Shown: positions 1 through 12,150, counted from the first letter of the stretch. The stretch: DNA of 64,000 bases from Eupeodes corollae (GCF_945859685.1 NC_079148.1:43287946-43351945), one strand, 5' to 3'. A program made the numbers and translations. Notes: generated by a model from the letters alone, not told the origin.

Positions 1-59
1 TCTTTACACGTTCGTTGCGTTGTTAAATAAAATGTACCATTTGGTTGCACGAAATTGCT

Positions 60-380
60 CAATGCTCATGTATCCAAAAAATGAACCCGCAAAAAAGTTT
101 GTTTTCAAAAATTTAAACGCTATTTTATTTCTAAGAGAAAACGGTATTTTTTAACATTTAACATTTTAATTTCGTAAGAAAATGATGACCTATTTTCAAG
201 ATATCGAATTTTGAAAAAAAAATATATTTTTAAAAAATCAAAAATAAAAACAATGACATTTTTGATCAGCAAATATAATTGAGACTGTATAAGATCTCAT
301 GCTGAATTTTTGAAGGCAGACGGACGGAATCAGGGACCCACTAGTTTATTTAATTTCTCTACCATCCTAATGTCATGTTT
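60..380. repeat. Dispersed AT-rich repeat, copy A
   Basis: Non-coding repeat recognised by order of motifs shared with stretches near 20040, 25560 and 63100: 'agatatcga', an A-rich block, 'gactgtataaga(t/g)ct', and a 'cagacggacgga' run followed by 'ggacccact'. The class of element is unknown. Sequence identity is modest and boundaries are uncertain. No reading frame of note. Confidence 0.35.
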
Positions 381-1330
381 GTTCGTTTGTCAAAATAAAA
401 TAAGCTTGTGTTTAACACAGAATTATATCCTATTCATCACTTGAACTATTTCTATCATTCCAAAATATTGATACCAATTTTAAAATGTTCATATCAATCA
501 TAAACATTAATATGTTAAATGGCTAAAAGAAAGTAGAAGTAATTTTTCAAGAAACAAAGACAATAGAAATTCATTTGATTTTAATATAATATTTCTCTAA
601 TTTCTCAATTATATGAACAAATTCTGAGACCTTTTTTTTCACAACCGTTCAAAATCTTGCTAAAATATGTTGTGACAATGGGCGAATGATCCAGAAACTA
701 TTTTCCAATTTGTCATACAATCCTAAAAAAAGAATCCTTGTTTTTTTTACAATAAAATGTTTTTGACAAAAATAATATACATATGTATGTATAAATAAAA
801 AGTTCCCTAAAGTACTTTCGATTTAGTTCAACATTTGATTTTTTGTGTTGTTTTTCAAGAGGTCTATAAATTGAAAAGTATGCAAAAGTTTTAATTAAAA
901 CATTGAAATCCAATATAAAATAAGTTGTTCTTCATAAAGTTAAGTGGATGTGTAATTAATTTAAATGCAATTGTATAACAGACTTTTGAATGAGGTAGGT
1001 ACAACTTTACAGTACATTTCTGTATTTATATAAAGGAACATCATATACAAAAATAAATGTTATGAAAAAAAAAACACACACACACGTGCCGAATGTATGT
1101 ATTGCCTTCAAAAACAGATTTATCTTTCCTTTTTGTTTTGTTAACAATTTATTTTTGAAACTAATTTCCAGGACACAAAATAAATAATAAAAAAGAAAAA
1201 AACTGTACAAAAAATAAAAACCTCAACCCATCAATTTAAAAACTAAAACCAATTTTGATTAAAAAAACAAAACAAAAAACATTTGATAAAAAAAAAAACA
1301 CTTCAATGGAACTACATAAGACTTTTTACA
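381..1330. other. AT-rich sequence upstream of the host exon
   Basis: This stretch should contain the 5' untranslated region of the exon that follows, and possibly its promoter, but no clear TATA box plus initiator or splice acceptor could be singled out. A short (CA)n run lies at about 1074-1086 and long A-rich runs occur at 1190-1305. The short frames here are low-complexity and not credible genes. Confidence 0.4.
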
Positions 1331-2271
1331 ATGAATACATCGAATTTTCGTCCTGCAACTCCAAGTGGTGACTTAATTGAGTTACAACCAAATAATTTAA
1401 ATAAAACTGCTGATGGTGACAGCAGCAATAATCTGCAGCAGCACACACACTTGTCAGCAGCATCAATAGAAGCAGCAGCCGAAATAAACCAAAACTATAG
1501 TGATTTGTATGGTGATGAACAATTGATCGCTGCCAAATTAGAACCCCAACAATCGGCGGCGAGTGAGTGTGATTTCTCTGATTCGGAATATTTGCCAAAC
1601 AATCCGTATTATCCGTGTGGCGGTGGCAACGATAGTGATATCGGTGCATCGGGTGGTGCTATAAGCGACATTGACGACGACGAATTTCTCGATAATCCTT
1701 TTGACAAATCACAAAACTACAATAATAAAATGGCAACTGCATTGCATCCACGTTTATTTGATATGTCCACATACCACCAGCATCAGCAGCATCAACTCCA
1801 ACAACAGCATCCTCATCATCAGCATCCATCCATGCATCCGGCCCAATCGATGAATCCTTATAGCTATGCATTGCGACCACCGTCATCGTCCGAGATGCAC
1901 TATTCGTATAATTATCTGCCATCGAACAATCGAAGGAATCTTATGGGACCACCTGTGGGCTATAATCAGCATCAGGCGCACCATGCCACTGGATCGGGCT
2001 TCCCACCGAATTTCTGGTATCCAAATACGTCTCACGGGTTTTATTCGTCGTCGTCGCCGAATGCGCTGGCAGCGGGGGCGTCACATCTTCATGGCCATCA
2101 TCTAGGACACTACCCACCGCCACAACAACCAACGCCCCAGGCACACCACTACGGGACACATCCCAATCATATGCATTTGCATCATCATAATCATCATCAT
2201 CATCTGCAATCCGATTCCATGTGCCGGGGACATCATGACCAATTGATCGATATGTTGCAGTTGTCTAACAG
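1331..2271 (+). CDS. N-terminal coding exon of a His/Gln-rich probable nuclear regulator
   Basis: Open reading frame of 313 codons plus two bases, ending in a splice donor, so this is the first coding exon of a longer protein. The first in-frame ATG is at 1331 (tttacaATGa); the frame upstream lacks an ATG. The protein begins MNTSNFRPATPSGDLIELQP. Residues 10-80 are acidic and Gln/Asn/Ala-rich; around 75-125 comes a Ser/Asp/Glu block (CDFSDSEYLPNNPYYP, then SDIDDDEFLDNPFD). About 140-175 is a His/Gln repeat region; the rest is Pro/Tyr/His/Ser-rich with a His-rich run near 285-295. It ends DQLIDMLQLSNR. There is no DNA-binding domain in this exon; low-complexity N-terminal arms of this type are common in fly transcription factors, whose DNA-binding domain lies in later exons. 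I do not recognise the gene. Base composition is clearly richer in G+C than the flanks, and codon-like triplet periodicity is obvious. Function beyond 'probable nuclear regulator' is inference. Confidence 0.85.
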
Positions 2272-2280
2272 GTATGTCTT
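2266..2280 (+). other. 5' splice site of the host exon
   Basis: The sequence aacag|GTATGTctt matches the insect donor consensus, with cleavage after 2271. The codon AGG is split after its second base (phase 2). If the donor is not used, the frame runs only 12 more residues to a stop ending at 2308, which supports splicing here. No acceptor-linked exon is found downstream within the window. Confidence 0.75.
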
Positions 2281-3720
2281 TTATTTACGGGGATTTGTCA
2301 AATTCTAAGTATTTCTAAGGCTAAATTCCATTTTATAGAAGAATTATTTTCAAAATGCATACATTTTTCCGTACCCCGGATAATCTTATTCGTGATTCGT
2401 TGATGAAAACGATAGAAATTTATAGTTTTTGTATTTGCAGGTATGTTAAGGGGTAAACACAATAGAGACAAAAAATTTTATACACATTTTGACCTATTTT
2501 GACGTTTTATAAATGTCTCTAAAAATTGAAAGCTTCAATATTTAAATTTGGCACTAGGCAGAATTAGAAAAAGTAAAATAAACAAGGGAGGACCGGGATT
2601 TCAAATACCGACAAAATATTGAAAGTCTTTCAAACTGTTTCTTCTATTGTAGTGTTGCCATTAACTTTATATAAATATAAAAGAATCTTTAAATATCGTT
2701 TACTTTTGTTGTACCAACCTTCAAGAATCTATCAGAAGATTGATTAAAGCTGAAACCACAAGCATTTAACTTTAGCTCAGTATGAGTCACGTCCAAATCA
2801 CCATAAATCCTCGCTGTTTCTTTGAAGTAAAGCTGATTTTATTGAATCGATGGTCAATCCAGTAATTGTTCATATAAAATCTTACATCAAAGTTATATGC
2901 ATTATAATTTTTAGGGATAAAAATGTATAAGTATTTTGTGGCGTTGAGATCGTCATTATTTCGTCATAATTTTGTTTTATTACATTCTCGTAAATACACA
3001 AAGTTCTTCATTTCAAGAACATATAAGAACTACATAAACTTATACAGGATGTATTTCGGTCATTCCAAGGGATACTAAAAGTTTTTATATGGATTTGATT
3101 TTCTTTTCTTATACTTTGACAAAAAGAACCGATGTCAGACTTAAAGGTTGTTTAACTTCCTAGAAATGCAATAAAAGAACCTTTATTAGAATCGTTCTTT
3201 TTTCTTTAATAAATACGAAATATGGGCCATCATATTGACATTGGTAGCTTAATTCTTTAATTAAGTGTTGATTGATTTTTTGCTTCAAGTTGAATAATGT
3301 TATGAATTATAGTGATACTTGTATTAGGAGAAAAAAAAAACATCGTTATTGTTTTTTCACATATTTAAGGCAGCATACTTTCAAGATCTGATACCTTGGG
3401 AAAATTAAAGGTTGTGATTTAATTTCAGGACAACTAAATGCTATGATACATTTATTTTTGTGTTTGTGAGACAAAGAAATAATTTAAATATCTCCTCCTC
3501 CTTGACAAAAAAAATCGTTTTTGTTAAACTTATTAAACGCTCGTTTTAATCAAAAACAATTCCAACGAAGACTGTGACTGATTGTAATTAATTCACTGAC
3601 AAAAAATCGAAATTAAGCTCTTTAAATGTCGTCTGAAAATGGCTTATAATGACGTTCCATAAAATGTAGATGGTTATCCATTTTACGGATTCAAAAGGAA
3701 ACGTAATTAAAACACATATT
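2272..3720 (+). other. Start of a long intron, no gene seen
   Basis: AT-rich non-coding sequence following the donor at 2272. No conserved reading frame, RNA gene or clear repeat was recognised. Confidence 0.5.
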
Positions 3721-3724
3721 CGAA

Positions 3725-5150
3725 TCATAAAGTTTGAACGTTGAAATTATGTGTGAAACATTACATGAGCAAGCATCGATTCTTTTGAGGTATCGACCAC
3801 TTTTTGACACATATTGGTACTCATCTCAGCCATAATATGACATATGCTGGGTTTTAAGTGCTAAAGTTAAAAGTTTATCTGCATAAACACGGTCTTTCGC
3901 GTAGTCCAATAAAAAAACGCACAGTGGTTGCAAATCACATGAACTTGGTGACCAGTTGATACCATCACAATGAGAAATTTCGCGGCCAGGAAATGACTCT
4001 TGCATTAAAGACATATTCGCTCGAGTTGTGTGGCGTGTGTCTTGTTGAAACTATAGTCTCAAAGTCGAGCTTTTCAATAATAATTTTCAAACAGTAGGTT
4101 ATCATATGACTATTAATCTCCGAATTAAAGATGACAGTCGTTCCATTGTCGTTTTCGAAGAACTAAGGTCCATTCACATCTCCGGACCAAATAACGCACC
4201 AAACAGTCATTTTTTGTGGATATAATGGCCTCTTTTTAATTACTTGAGGATTCTCAGAACCCCAAATACGACAGTTTTGTTTACCAACATACAGACGGTG
4301 TGAGGAAAATCGGCATCCACCGCCTGTTGTTCAAGCACCCATTCGACGTATTCACGACGTCGTTGTAAGCTGGTTTCAGTTGTTGTGTGAGCTGGACTTT
4401 ATATGGATGAAGGTGTAGATCCAAATGCAAAATACGCCATAATGTGCCTTAAGACAGTTCTAATTCCTGAGAACGACGGTCTTTGGCAACACATTAACAT
4501 TCAGCAGCGGTATTTTAAGTGGGACGAGTGAAAAGATGATGCACAAGCCTTACAATATCTGTAACCAATACAGTCTCTTCAAATTTCTTCACAATTTTGC
4601 CAATTGCTTTCGTAGTTGGACAATTGTGTAGACCATAATCTTCTGTTAGTAGTAGTACCCGTGGTATGATGGTTAGTGTGTTGGACTGTCATGCCAGAGG
4701 TCTCCGGTTCGATCCCTGCCTATATGCCATCTTAAGTCTTTTCACGGGTACTGCCTCTTGCGATTAATTGACAAATTCTCCAAGAGTAACTCTTGTCATG
4801 AAAGAGTGCTTTCTCAAAATTAGCCGTTCGGATTCGGCATATAAACTGGAGGTCCCCTCCATTCCAGACAACATTACTCGCATACACGAATGGTTGAGAG
4901 TTGTAAGTCACTAGGCCCTAGTTATCAACGGACTGTTGCGCCATCCAATTTATTTAATTTATAATCTTCTCTTAAAACACGATATGTATCTGTGGCAGAA
5001 TCTCCATTTTCGTAGTACGTTTTAACACTTTGTATGTGTTTTGCGATAGTTAAGCGATCGATTTCAGTAAATGTCAGACTTTCAACAGGAAAAAGAATTG
5101 GTTTAAAAACTTAGTTTCAGAGATGTTAAATTTCAGCCCTATACTTTTGA
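3725..5150 (-). mobile_element. mariner-type (maT-like) transposon relic, split by a SINE
   Basis: Decayed transposase read on the minus strand. The piece at 4215-4130 reads TVWCVIWSG then FFENDNGTTV, the conserved stretch before the second catalytic Asp of mariner-family transposases, with a stop inside. The piece at 4014-3826 reads FPGREISHCDGINWSPSSCD, then LLDYAKDRVYAD, corresponding to the family's FPGRVISRxGDVNWPPRSCDLTPLDFFLWGYVKDRVYAD region near the third catalytic Asp. The C-terminal tail continues to about 3730. The transposase would catalyse cut-and-paste transposition at TA; this copy has stops and frameshifts and is dead. A second member of the same family lies at 23965-25375, aligning at the DNA level over much of its length. 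A SINE interrupts it at 4645-4960. Confidence 0.75.
4645..4960 (+). mobile_element. tRNA-derived SINE, full-length copy 1
   Basis: The head is tRNA-like: box A region 'ggtatgatggttagtgtgt', an anticodon-like loop CTGTCAT, and box B 'ggttcgatccctgcc'. The loop position gives anticodon GUC, pointing to tRNA-Asp ancestry. The body contains 'cttgcgattaattgacaaat' and 'gagagttgtaagtcactagg'; the tail is 'gactgttgcgccatccaatt' then 'tatttaattt'. The 10-bp sequence ATAATCTTCT occurs at 4635-4644 and 4961-4970, a perfect target site duplication. The element sits within the mariner relic. A 9-bp inverted repeat, GTACCCGTG and CACGGGTAC, encloses the tRNA-like head. Confidence 0.9.
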
Positions 5151-6100
5151 AACCACGAAATGAACCTATTATCAATTCACCTTGGTTTAAGATGATTGAA
5201 ATTGAAACAGGTGTCTACTGACCGATATTACAATTGGCTGTAATTTTTAAAAATCTAGAGTTTTCAGCACAAATCCACAAATTCAAGTCTTGAACTTTAA
5301 GGATTATTTTTCCAGATCTATTTTCATGATATATTTGTTTTTATTTATATAACAGTTAAAGATTCACAAATAAATTTAAAGTTAAAGTATTCCTTATACC
5401 TATACGTACCTAATATATAAAGAAAAGAAAAACAACATCACTGATTGATAGTCTGATTAAAGTTTAACATTTATTTGATTTAATTTAATTCAATTAGTTT
5501 TTAATTTGTTATCTGCATTTTGAAGTCATAGTGTTCAATGATAGCAGAATGAATGCAAATTGAGTGGAATCTTTATCAATGGAAAATGTTTTTGTTTCTT
5601 ATTTTTTATTTGCAGAGTATTTTTATTTTTATAAAAGTTTGAGTTTTTTTTCAATTAAAAACAATAATTTTAGTATCAAATATTTCTTTTGTGAATATCC
5701 TATCTTGCTATACTGCTTTTTTATTTTTGAGACTATATTTTATATATGTTAGAAATATTAACACAAAAATATCCTGAAAAATTAAGCCCTTAAAATAAGT
5801 ATTAAGCACTCCTCCTACGTGCTCATAAATGGCTCCCATAAATGTGATTTGTGCATCAACAATAAAATAAGGCGAACGTGGCTTTTAAATTTAAAATTTC
5901 TTACCAAAAGTAATACATATCTTCAGTTGAGATGTTAATCTATTTGGAAATTGCTGTTTGATATTCTTTCTACTACGAAATAAGAGATTTTTCTAATGTT
6001 TAATATGATGCTTGAAATATTCAAAAATTCAAAGGTTAAATCTTATAATTTTCTGAAAACGAATTTTGTAGAACAATTTTGTTGCAATTATTCATAGATA
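5151..6100. other. AT-rich stretch, nothing recognised
   Basis: Non-coding, T-rich; the longest frame (5564-5752) is low-complexity Phe/Tyr translated from T-rich DNA and is not a gene. Confidence 0.5.
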
Positions 6101-6104
6101 AAAG

Positions 6105-8030
6105 TCGTTTGAAACTCCGTGGAGTAATAAACAGCTCTGTAATTTAAAAAAAAAATGTAACTGCCATGCCTATAATAAATACAAGAAATCAAAAAAACTA
6201 ATTGATTACTTACATTTTAGTAAACTTTGTAAGGATTTTGTTATTCTCAGTATATTTCTGTATCGAGCTTACATCTTAATTATCGAGAGTAATAAGTTTA
6301 ATACGTTGAAACCAAAGTATGTTGGAACCCCTAATTTGATGTTCTTTAGAGGGATAGAATCATCAGACATATGTAAATTCCACAGTCGAAATGTTTGCAG
6401 ACTTTTCCCTATAAGTCTACTCTTCTTTTGCATTTAACAGTAGTTCATTGGACGACTTAGTAAATAAGAATGATCTTGGCTCAATTCAATTAAGTAGTGA
6501 TAAAATTTTATCTCTGGTGAATCTACTTAAATCAAATATTGGTTACTGTTCAGATGGCATACCCCCACTTATTCTAAAAAACTGTTGGAATTCGTTACTC
6601 AATATCTTTAATAAATCTCTTTCGGAGGGTAACTTATTAAATGAGTGGAAAATTTCGTACATAAGTCGGGTGCTAAAAATAATACTGAAAATTATAGCAG
6701 TATTTGTAAACTCTCTGCAACTCCCTAGTTACTCGAAAGCTTAGTAAAAAAGAAACCAGATTTTCTTACGTGTGAGTATTTAGCTGCAGAACAGCACGGC
6801 TTTGTCACTGGTAAGCCTACGGTGAAAAATGTAACTAATTTTACTTCATATGTCACTAACACCATGGAAGAAAGATCTCAAATCGATGATGTTTATACGG
6901 ATTTCAGTAAGGCATTCAAGCTTAATAAAGTATTAAGATTTTATTTAGTAATTTTTTTTTGGGTATCTTTATAATTCACTGGAAGAACTCAACAAGTTCA
7001 GATAAATAACGTATACTCTAAGGAAATTTTATATACGTCAGGTGTTCCTCAAGGGAGCTATTTTGGTCCACTCCCAATTAATTTTTTTTATTGATAATAT
7101 TATTGTGTTTAATTACTGCAACTGTCTGATGAAACAGATGATTTCAAATTGTTTTTAAATGGAAAAAGTTCAGAAGATTGTCAGAGAGTTCAATCTGACC
7201 TCAACAGTTTATCCTATTGGCGTCATGTCAATGGTCTTAAATTGATTATTAAAAATATATTGTGATCTCTTTCTGAAAGAAAACTATTCGCTTATTTTTG
7301 ACTATACAATTGAATCTAAATTTATTAATCGAGTCTCAAGGATTAACTATTTAGGTGTAATACTTGACTCTGCTCTTTGTTTTAAAATCCATTTCTATTA
7401 CTTGATCCCTAAAGCTAATTCGTTGATAGGCTTCACTAAGCGAAATGCTAAAGATTTAAGGGATCCATACGTTCTTTTATCATTATATTTATACATATAT
7501 CTCTTGTTAGATCGATGTGATTTGGAACCCCGCATATAAAGTTCACTCTGACCGGCTTGAAAATGCTTAAAGACGAATCTTTATATATATCTTACAAAAG
7601 CGTTGAATCTTTTTTCTCTAATGTAAGGCTAGATGCCAATTACTTGGCATAAAATCCCTTGAATCGCGTCGAAAAGTTCATAGTGTAATGCTCATTACAG
7701 ATTTGATCTGTTAAAACATAAAGTTTTCATCACCTCTAGTTGCACTAGTTCCTGTTTTATATTTCAGCTAGAATACTAAGATTTTTTATATTTTAAAGAA
7801 CACATAATAGTAGATATGGCTGTAATGAGCCTTTAGCCAAGTCCATAGTTTATTTCAATGAAGTTTTGTTAAGTATTGATTTTTCATGTCTTTCTTGGGA
7901 AAAATTCAAATCCTATCTTTTATTTATTAAAATGTTAACTTTTTATTGATTGCCACATACCTGTTAATTCTAAAAATGATTTTACATGAAACTAAATAAA
8001 AAAAAAATAATACATAAATAAACGAAAAAA
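6105..8030 (+). mobile_element. Jockey-like LINE relic, 5'-truncated, many frame breaks
   Basis: Plus-strand fragments of an ORF2 in correct order. The endonuclease-RT linker lies near 6110-6240 (AYNKYKKSKKLIDY, FSKLCKDF). The RT finger region is at 6448-6640 (NIGYCSDGIPPLILKNCWNS, LLNEWKISYISRV). RT motif A is near 6890-6920 (DDVYTDFSKAF), and motif B near 7035-7065 (YTSGVPQGSYFGPL). The usual (F/Y)ADD motif is replaced by degenerate KLSDETDDFKLF. The downstream thumb includes INYLGVILDSALCF at about 7345-7380 and C-terminal pieces near 7620-7720. An A-rich tail follows 'gaaactaaataaaaa' at about 7990-8030. In life it would encode endonuclease and reverse transcriptase for target-primed retrotransposition. 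This copy has several frameshifts, stops and a small deletion around 6930. Confidence 0.8.
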
Positions 8031-10319
8031 CCCCAACCCAAAAGTTTAGTTATGATTAAATTCTAAATCTTAACTAAGCCTAAAATTGCTACTTTCAATA
8101 TCAAGTTCAAGCGTTTCTATCCTTTTTTTCCCCCAAAAGCATTAAGCTTTTACTACGTGTTGATATAATTGTTGTAAAAAATATATTAAACCTTAGAATG
8201 ATGTAATGAAATAATATTTCAAAACATAACATGGATTTAAAAAGTATTAAGTATCATACGAGTACACATTTGTTAAAAAGTTAAAAAAAAAATATTCTTT
8301 TATTACAAAAAGAAAAATGTTCTTAAAAAAAGAACATATTTTTTGTTAATTGGATCAATTAAAATTTGTTTTTTTTGGTTCAATAAAATCATACAACCAT
8401 GATTGCAAAAGCCATATCTCTGATGGGTATAAGCCAGTCTGTGTAAGGTTTTAGGTTTCCAAAGCACTTTAGTATACAAAAATCCTTGGAACAATTTATC
8501 ATGAAAAGTTATGATGATGATGATGATTTTTTTTTAAGTTTTCAAAAATTTAGATTGATATGAGTACAAGTACAAAAGTACAAGAGTACAAGTAAATAAT
8601 AAATGTAGGTTTTTGTGTATGTGAACATAAATCCAATACCTTCTATTTTATTGACTTTTTTTTGGTTTTGTTCGTATTTTCGAATCAAAAATGAAAAATA
8701 AACTCCAAAATACATCTCTATCTATTCTTCTTTGGAAAATCAAAATAAAATAAGCTTCCTTTACAGTAATGTGCGTAAAAAACTTTATAGTACACAAAAA
8801 TAATCATGACACTGAAAGCCTGTTTCTTAAAAAAATCAGAAACAAACTAATATATGAAAAACGTTCACAATAGTATAGGATAAGTTTAAGTACAATTCTT
8901 AGGGACCTATGACTTATAACTTTGCTTAAAAATTTAAAATATTGAAATTTAAGCTTGTATATGTTTAAATATTTAAATATTGACCTATTGAACTTAAAAA
9001 ACAATTGTTTGCATTTAATTCAGTAGTAGATCTGTCTAAAGTTCTGATTGTAATAAAAATAAATGTCGATATTACTTCAAATGTTTAGAAGAAAATTTCC
9101 ACGATTCTCAAACCAAGTTGGTTTCTTTGACCAAAAACTTTCAAACATCATTCTATTCAGCTTTTCTTCTTGATATGGTAAGTTAAACAAGAAATAAATG
9201 CCATAAAGAAAAGCGTCTTTTAATGAGGGTTAAAACATCTATAAAAATAAAAACATCCTCCTCTACCCATCTACGTACCTTTAGCAACCAGAAACTTATC
9301 AAAATACTCGTACAACAGCGATGGATGAGAAAAGTCCTTATTGTTTTTATATTTATCTATATTCATTTATGTGTATATATGTAGGTATATCTTCATGGAT
9401 ATAACAACGAATGACGACAAGGACGATGAGTATCTACATTTTTATTCTGTTGATATTTGCTTTAATTTGCTTTTGTTTTTAGTCCTTTTTTTGCTTTTAT
9501 TTTATTTTCCTTTTCGTTTTGTTGTTGTCAATAACAAAAATAGCAACGATCAACAGGAACTTGAAGAAATTAAATGAAGTATTATAGGCTCAAAACAAAA
9601 CAAAAGAAAACAACAACAACAACAAAATAAAAGAAAATAATAATAAAACATGCCTTCTTTTTTATGATACCTTTGAAGTGTCCTTTAAAAATTGGTTTGA
9701 ACTTTTGCGTTTCGTATTTTAAGTGGCAAGTTATATAAATATATATAAAGCACGTTTTATATAACTTCGAATTTATAAAATTTTAATAAAATGCGTAAAA
9801 GACTTTCCAAATTTAACTTAATACGTTTGTTTAATAAAGAACATACATATATATGTATTTATATTTTGTAGTTTACTAGCTCAAAATAATAAAATGAAAG
9901 TTATAGCCATAAGTTTTGACAAGATAAATTAATTGCATGCAGTTTTTGATGATGATTGATTGTAAACTTTATTTTTAAATAATAATTTTAGGAAGCAAAA
10001 TGATATGTTATTTATCTGTAATAAAAAGTGAAAACTCTTTCGTAACCTGTTTAAACTAACTAACTAGACTAACTTAAATATATTTTAATTCAAAACATAT
10101 AGAGGGTGTTTTCAAAATATATATCAAAATTAATTCAAAACCTAAGAAACCATAAAAAAAATAATGCCAACGGTGTCAGTATTTTTAAGACAAATTACGA
10201 AAATTTGCTTACCATTTAAGAATTTCTGGAAAATTCTGCAAACAATTATTCATTGAAAGATATTTGGTTATTATCAGTTCATTGGCAGCTACTGTCTGAC
10301 TGCCACTGTCATATCTTAA
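8031..10319. other. AT-rich stretch with microsatellites, no gene
   Basis: Contains a (GAT)n run at about 8511-8528, a short tandem array of 'agtacaag'-like units at 8562-8596 and a (CAA)n run at 9611-9626. 'agagggtgttttcaaaatat' near 10100 resembles a mariner-type element end but has no visible partner. No credible coding frame. Confidence 0.45.
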
Positions 10320-12045
10320 TTTACTTAACTTTAGTTGGGGCTACAGTGCATCGGGCACCTTTCCCTCAAGTAATAGATCCCGTCAGTGTACTCGATCTTT
10401 GGGTTGTGGTCTCCAGTTGCGGCCTCAACTCGATCACTCCGTGTGAGATGAGGTCTATGATATTTAATCGCTCTGCTTGCCCTAGCCATTTTAATCGTTG
10501 AATACATAGTTTTTTGACCAGTGCCAAGTATAAAACGTGTAGTTTGTGATTGTGTCTTCTCCTCCACATATTATTTTGCATGTCAACAAAAACTGGTCCA
10601 TGTATCGTACGTAGTACGTACCTCTCGAAGATATCAATTGAACCCTCATCCTCCTGAGCAAGAGTCCATGCTTCCAAATCTTGGTACTTTGTGATAGGGC
10701 CGTAATCCTCAGTTCCGATCTTAGGTCAAAGAAACAGCCATTAGCAAGATTAATTCTACGTTAAGATGTCAATTGCAGAGTTAACAGCAATACCCAGATA
10801 GATAAATTCATTTACCAACTCGAAGTTATACCTATCAATGGTCACGTTCTAGCCAAGTCTACGATGGGAATCGACTCTATTCGATGACAGTAAATACTTC
10901 GTTTTGTCCTCGTTAGTCACAAGACCCATTTTGTTTGCTTCAGATTCGATACCGTAAGCGGCTCATTTGGTTCTTCAAGATATTGTGTGGATTTTTGAAG
11001 GATGGTGTCATTAGTGTTGACGTTGGTGTTTCGCACCACTCTCTCAAGAACAATATTGAAGCAGCTACATGACACCGCATCGCTCTGTCGAAGTCCTCTG
11101 TTGGTTTCGAAAGTTTCCGTTGAGTCTCTACCAATTCTGCCGCAGCAACAAAAATTTCCCAACCTCATCCTGATAAGTCGTATCAGTTTAGCAGGGATAC
11201 TAAAACTCGACATGGCACGGTATGGTTTCTGTTGACAATGTCAAAGACTGTTTTCAGGTTTTCACATAATACGCTAGACAGGATATTGTAGGTGATTTTT
11301 GAAAGGTTGATGCCTCTGCAGTTGGTGCAGAGTAAGCGGCCACCTTTCTTATGGGTCGGAAAGATAGTGCTTAAATTCCCCTCGCCAAACATGCTTTCTT
11401 CCACCATTTTGCTTACCTGGTCAGCTCCCACGTGCTTGAAGAGCTCCGCCTGTAAACCGTCAACACCGGCAGCTTTGTTCGACTTCAGTCTGGTGATGGC
11501 AACTGTGATCTCATTCAGGTTGGGTGGGTGGAACTTCAGGTCATCAACCAAATGTATTTGTCGGGGATGCTTGTAGCGTGATCGAGGGCTTCATCGCTAT
11601 TTGCTTAGTAAAATGTTCCTTCGAAATTTTTAGCATCAGCTGCGTCTCTTGGACAGTATTTCCCTCCTGATCTTTGCAGGCTTTCCTACTAATGCATTTT
11701 TGAATTTTCTCGTTTTTCATGAGTCTATTTTTTTCATCTAAGAAAGAGTATTACATTCCTTCTCCTATCGAGCGACGGGAGATCCGTGTCCTCTTTTGCT
11801 GCCACAGTTTATATTTGGCTTTGCTTGCCTTTTGCACATTTGGAGCTGTGAAAACTCTAGCACTTCTTCCCCAGCACTTCTGATTACCTGTTGGAAAAGC
11901 TGAAAGTATGTCTCCAGACATATCTGATCCGTTGTCGGGTTCTTTGCAAACTCTAAGGATATTTTGTCGGCAAATGCATTGGCGGTGTCTTCTTGCTGCA
12001 GCCTTCCTACGTCTTCCACATCTATATCTTTTAATTCTGACCTCA
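10320..12045 (-). mobile_element. RTE-like LINE relic with the RT catalytic core deleted
   Basis: Minus-strand pieces of a single ORF. The linker before the RT (12045-11765) includes VEDVGRLQQEDTANAFADKI. RT fingers (11551-11240) show AITRLKSNKAAGVDGLQAEL, HVGADQVSKMVEES and PTHKKG. Palm and motif B region (11213-11010) shows IPAKLIRLIRMRLGN and RGLRQSDAVSCSCFN. The thumb includes NEDKTKYLLSSNR and NFELVNEFIYLGIAVNSA (10920-10770). The C-terminus (10677-10330) shows EAWTLAQEDEGSIDIFERYV and LKWLGQAERL. Motif A (F/YxxAFD) is missing at about 11240-11170, and YADD is missing at about 10990-10960 where the text jumps from STQYLEE to LKQTKWVL. So it is a double internal deletion derivative. The 3' end (reading rightwards on minus) is 'gcactgtagccccaactaaa'. 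The same family recurs at 56985-57432. Confidence 0.8.
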
Positions 12046-12074
12046 AAAATTATAAATCTTCCTAACAGTTACAC

Positions 12075-12150
12075 CAGTGTCATTTTCGAATAAATAGTGT
12101 TCAGTTACACCGCCCGCCAATCCAAAAACAGCACTAAACAGTAATACGTT
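12075..12150 (-). mobile_element. Small mariner transposase fragment
   Basis: The minus strand reads approximately AVFGLAGGVTEHYLFENDTG, matching the mariner WCGxxAGGxIGPYFFEND segment that precedes the second catalytic Asp. A few codons only; no ends seen. The 'tttgtcaaatgtcaaaagtt' to 'cccaaatagtgggctattga' stretch at 12658-12715 could be the end of the same element, which would then be interrupted by the SINE. Confidence 0.4.

Noticed and set aside
1283..1330. Extension of the host exon frame upstream of the ATG at 1331
   Set aside because: The frame is open, but the first codon at 1283 is TTG and the first real ATG is at 1331; upstream residues are Lys-rich from A-rich DNA.
4660..4730. 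Genuine tRNA gene
   Set aside because: The tRNA-like stretch lacks proper acceptor pairing, is followed by a SINE body and tail, and recurs in several damaged copies.
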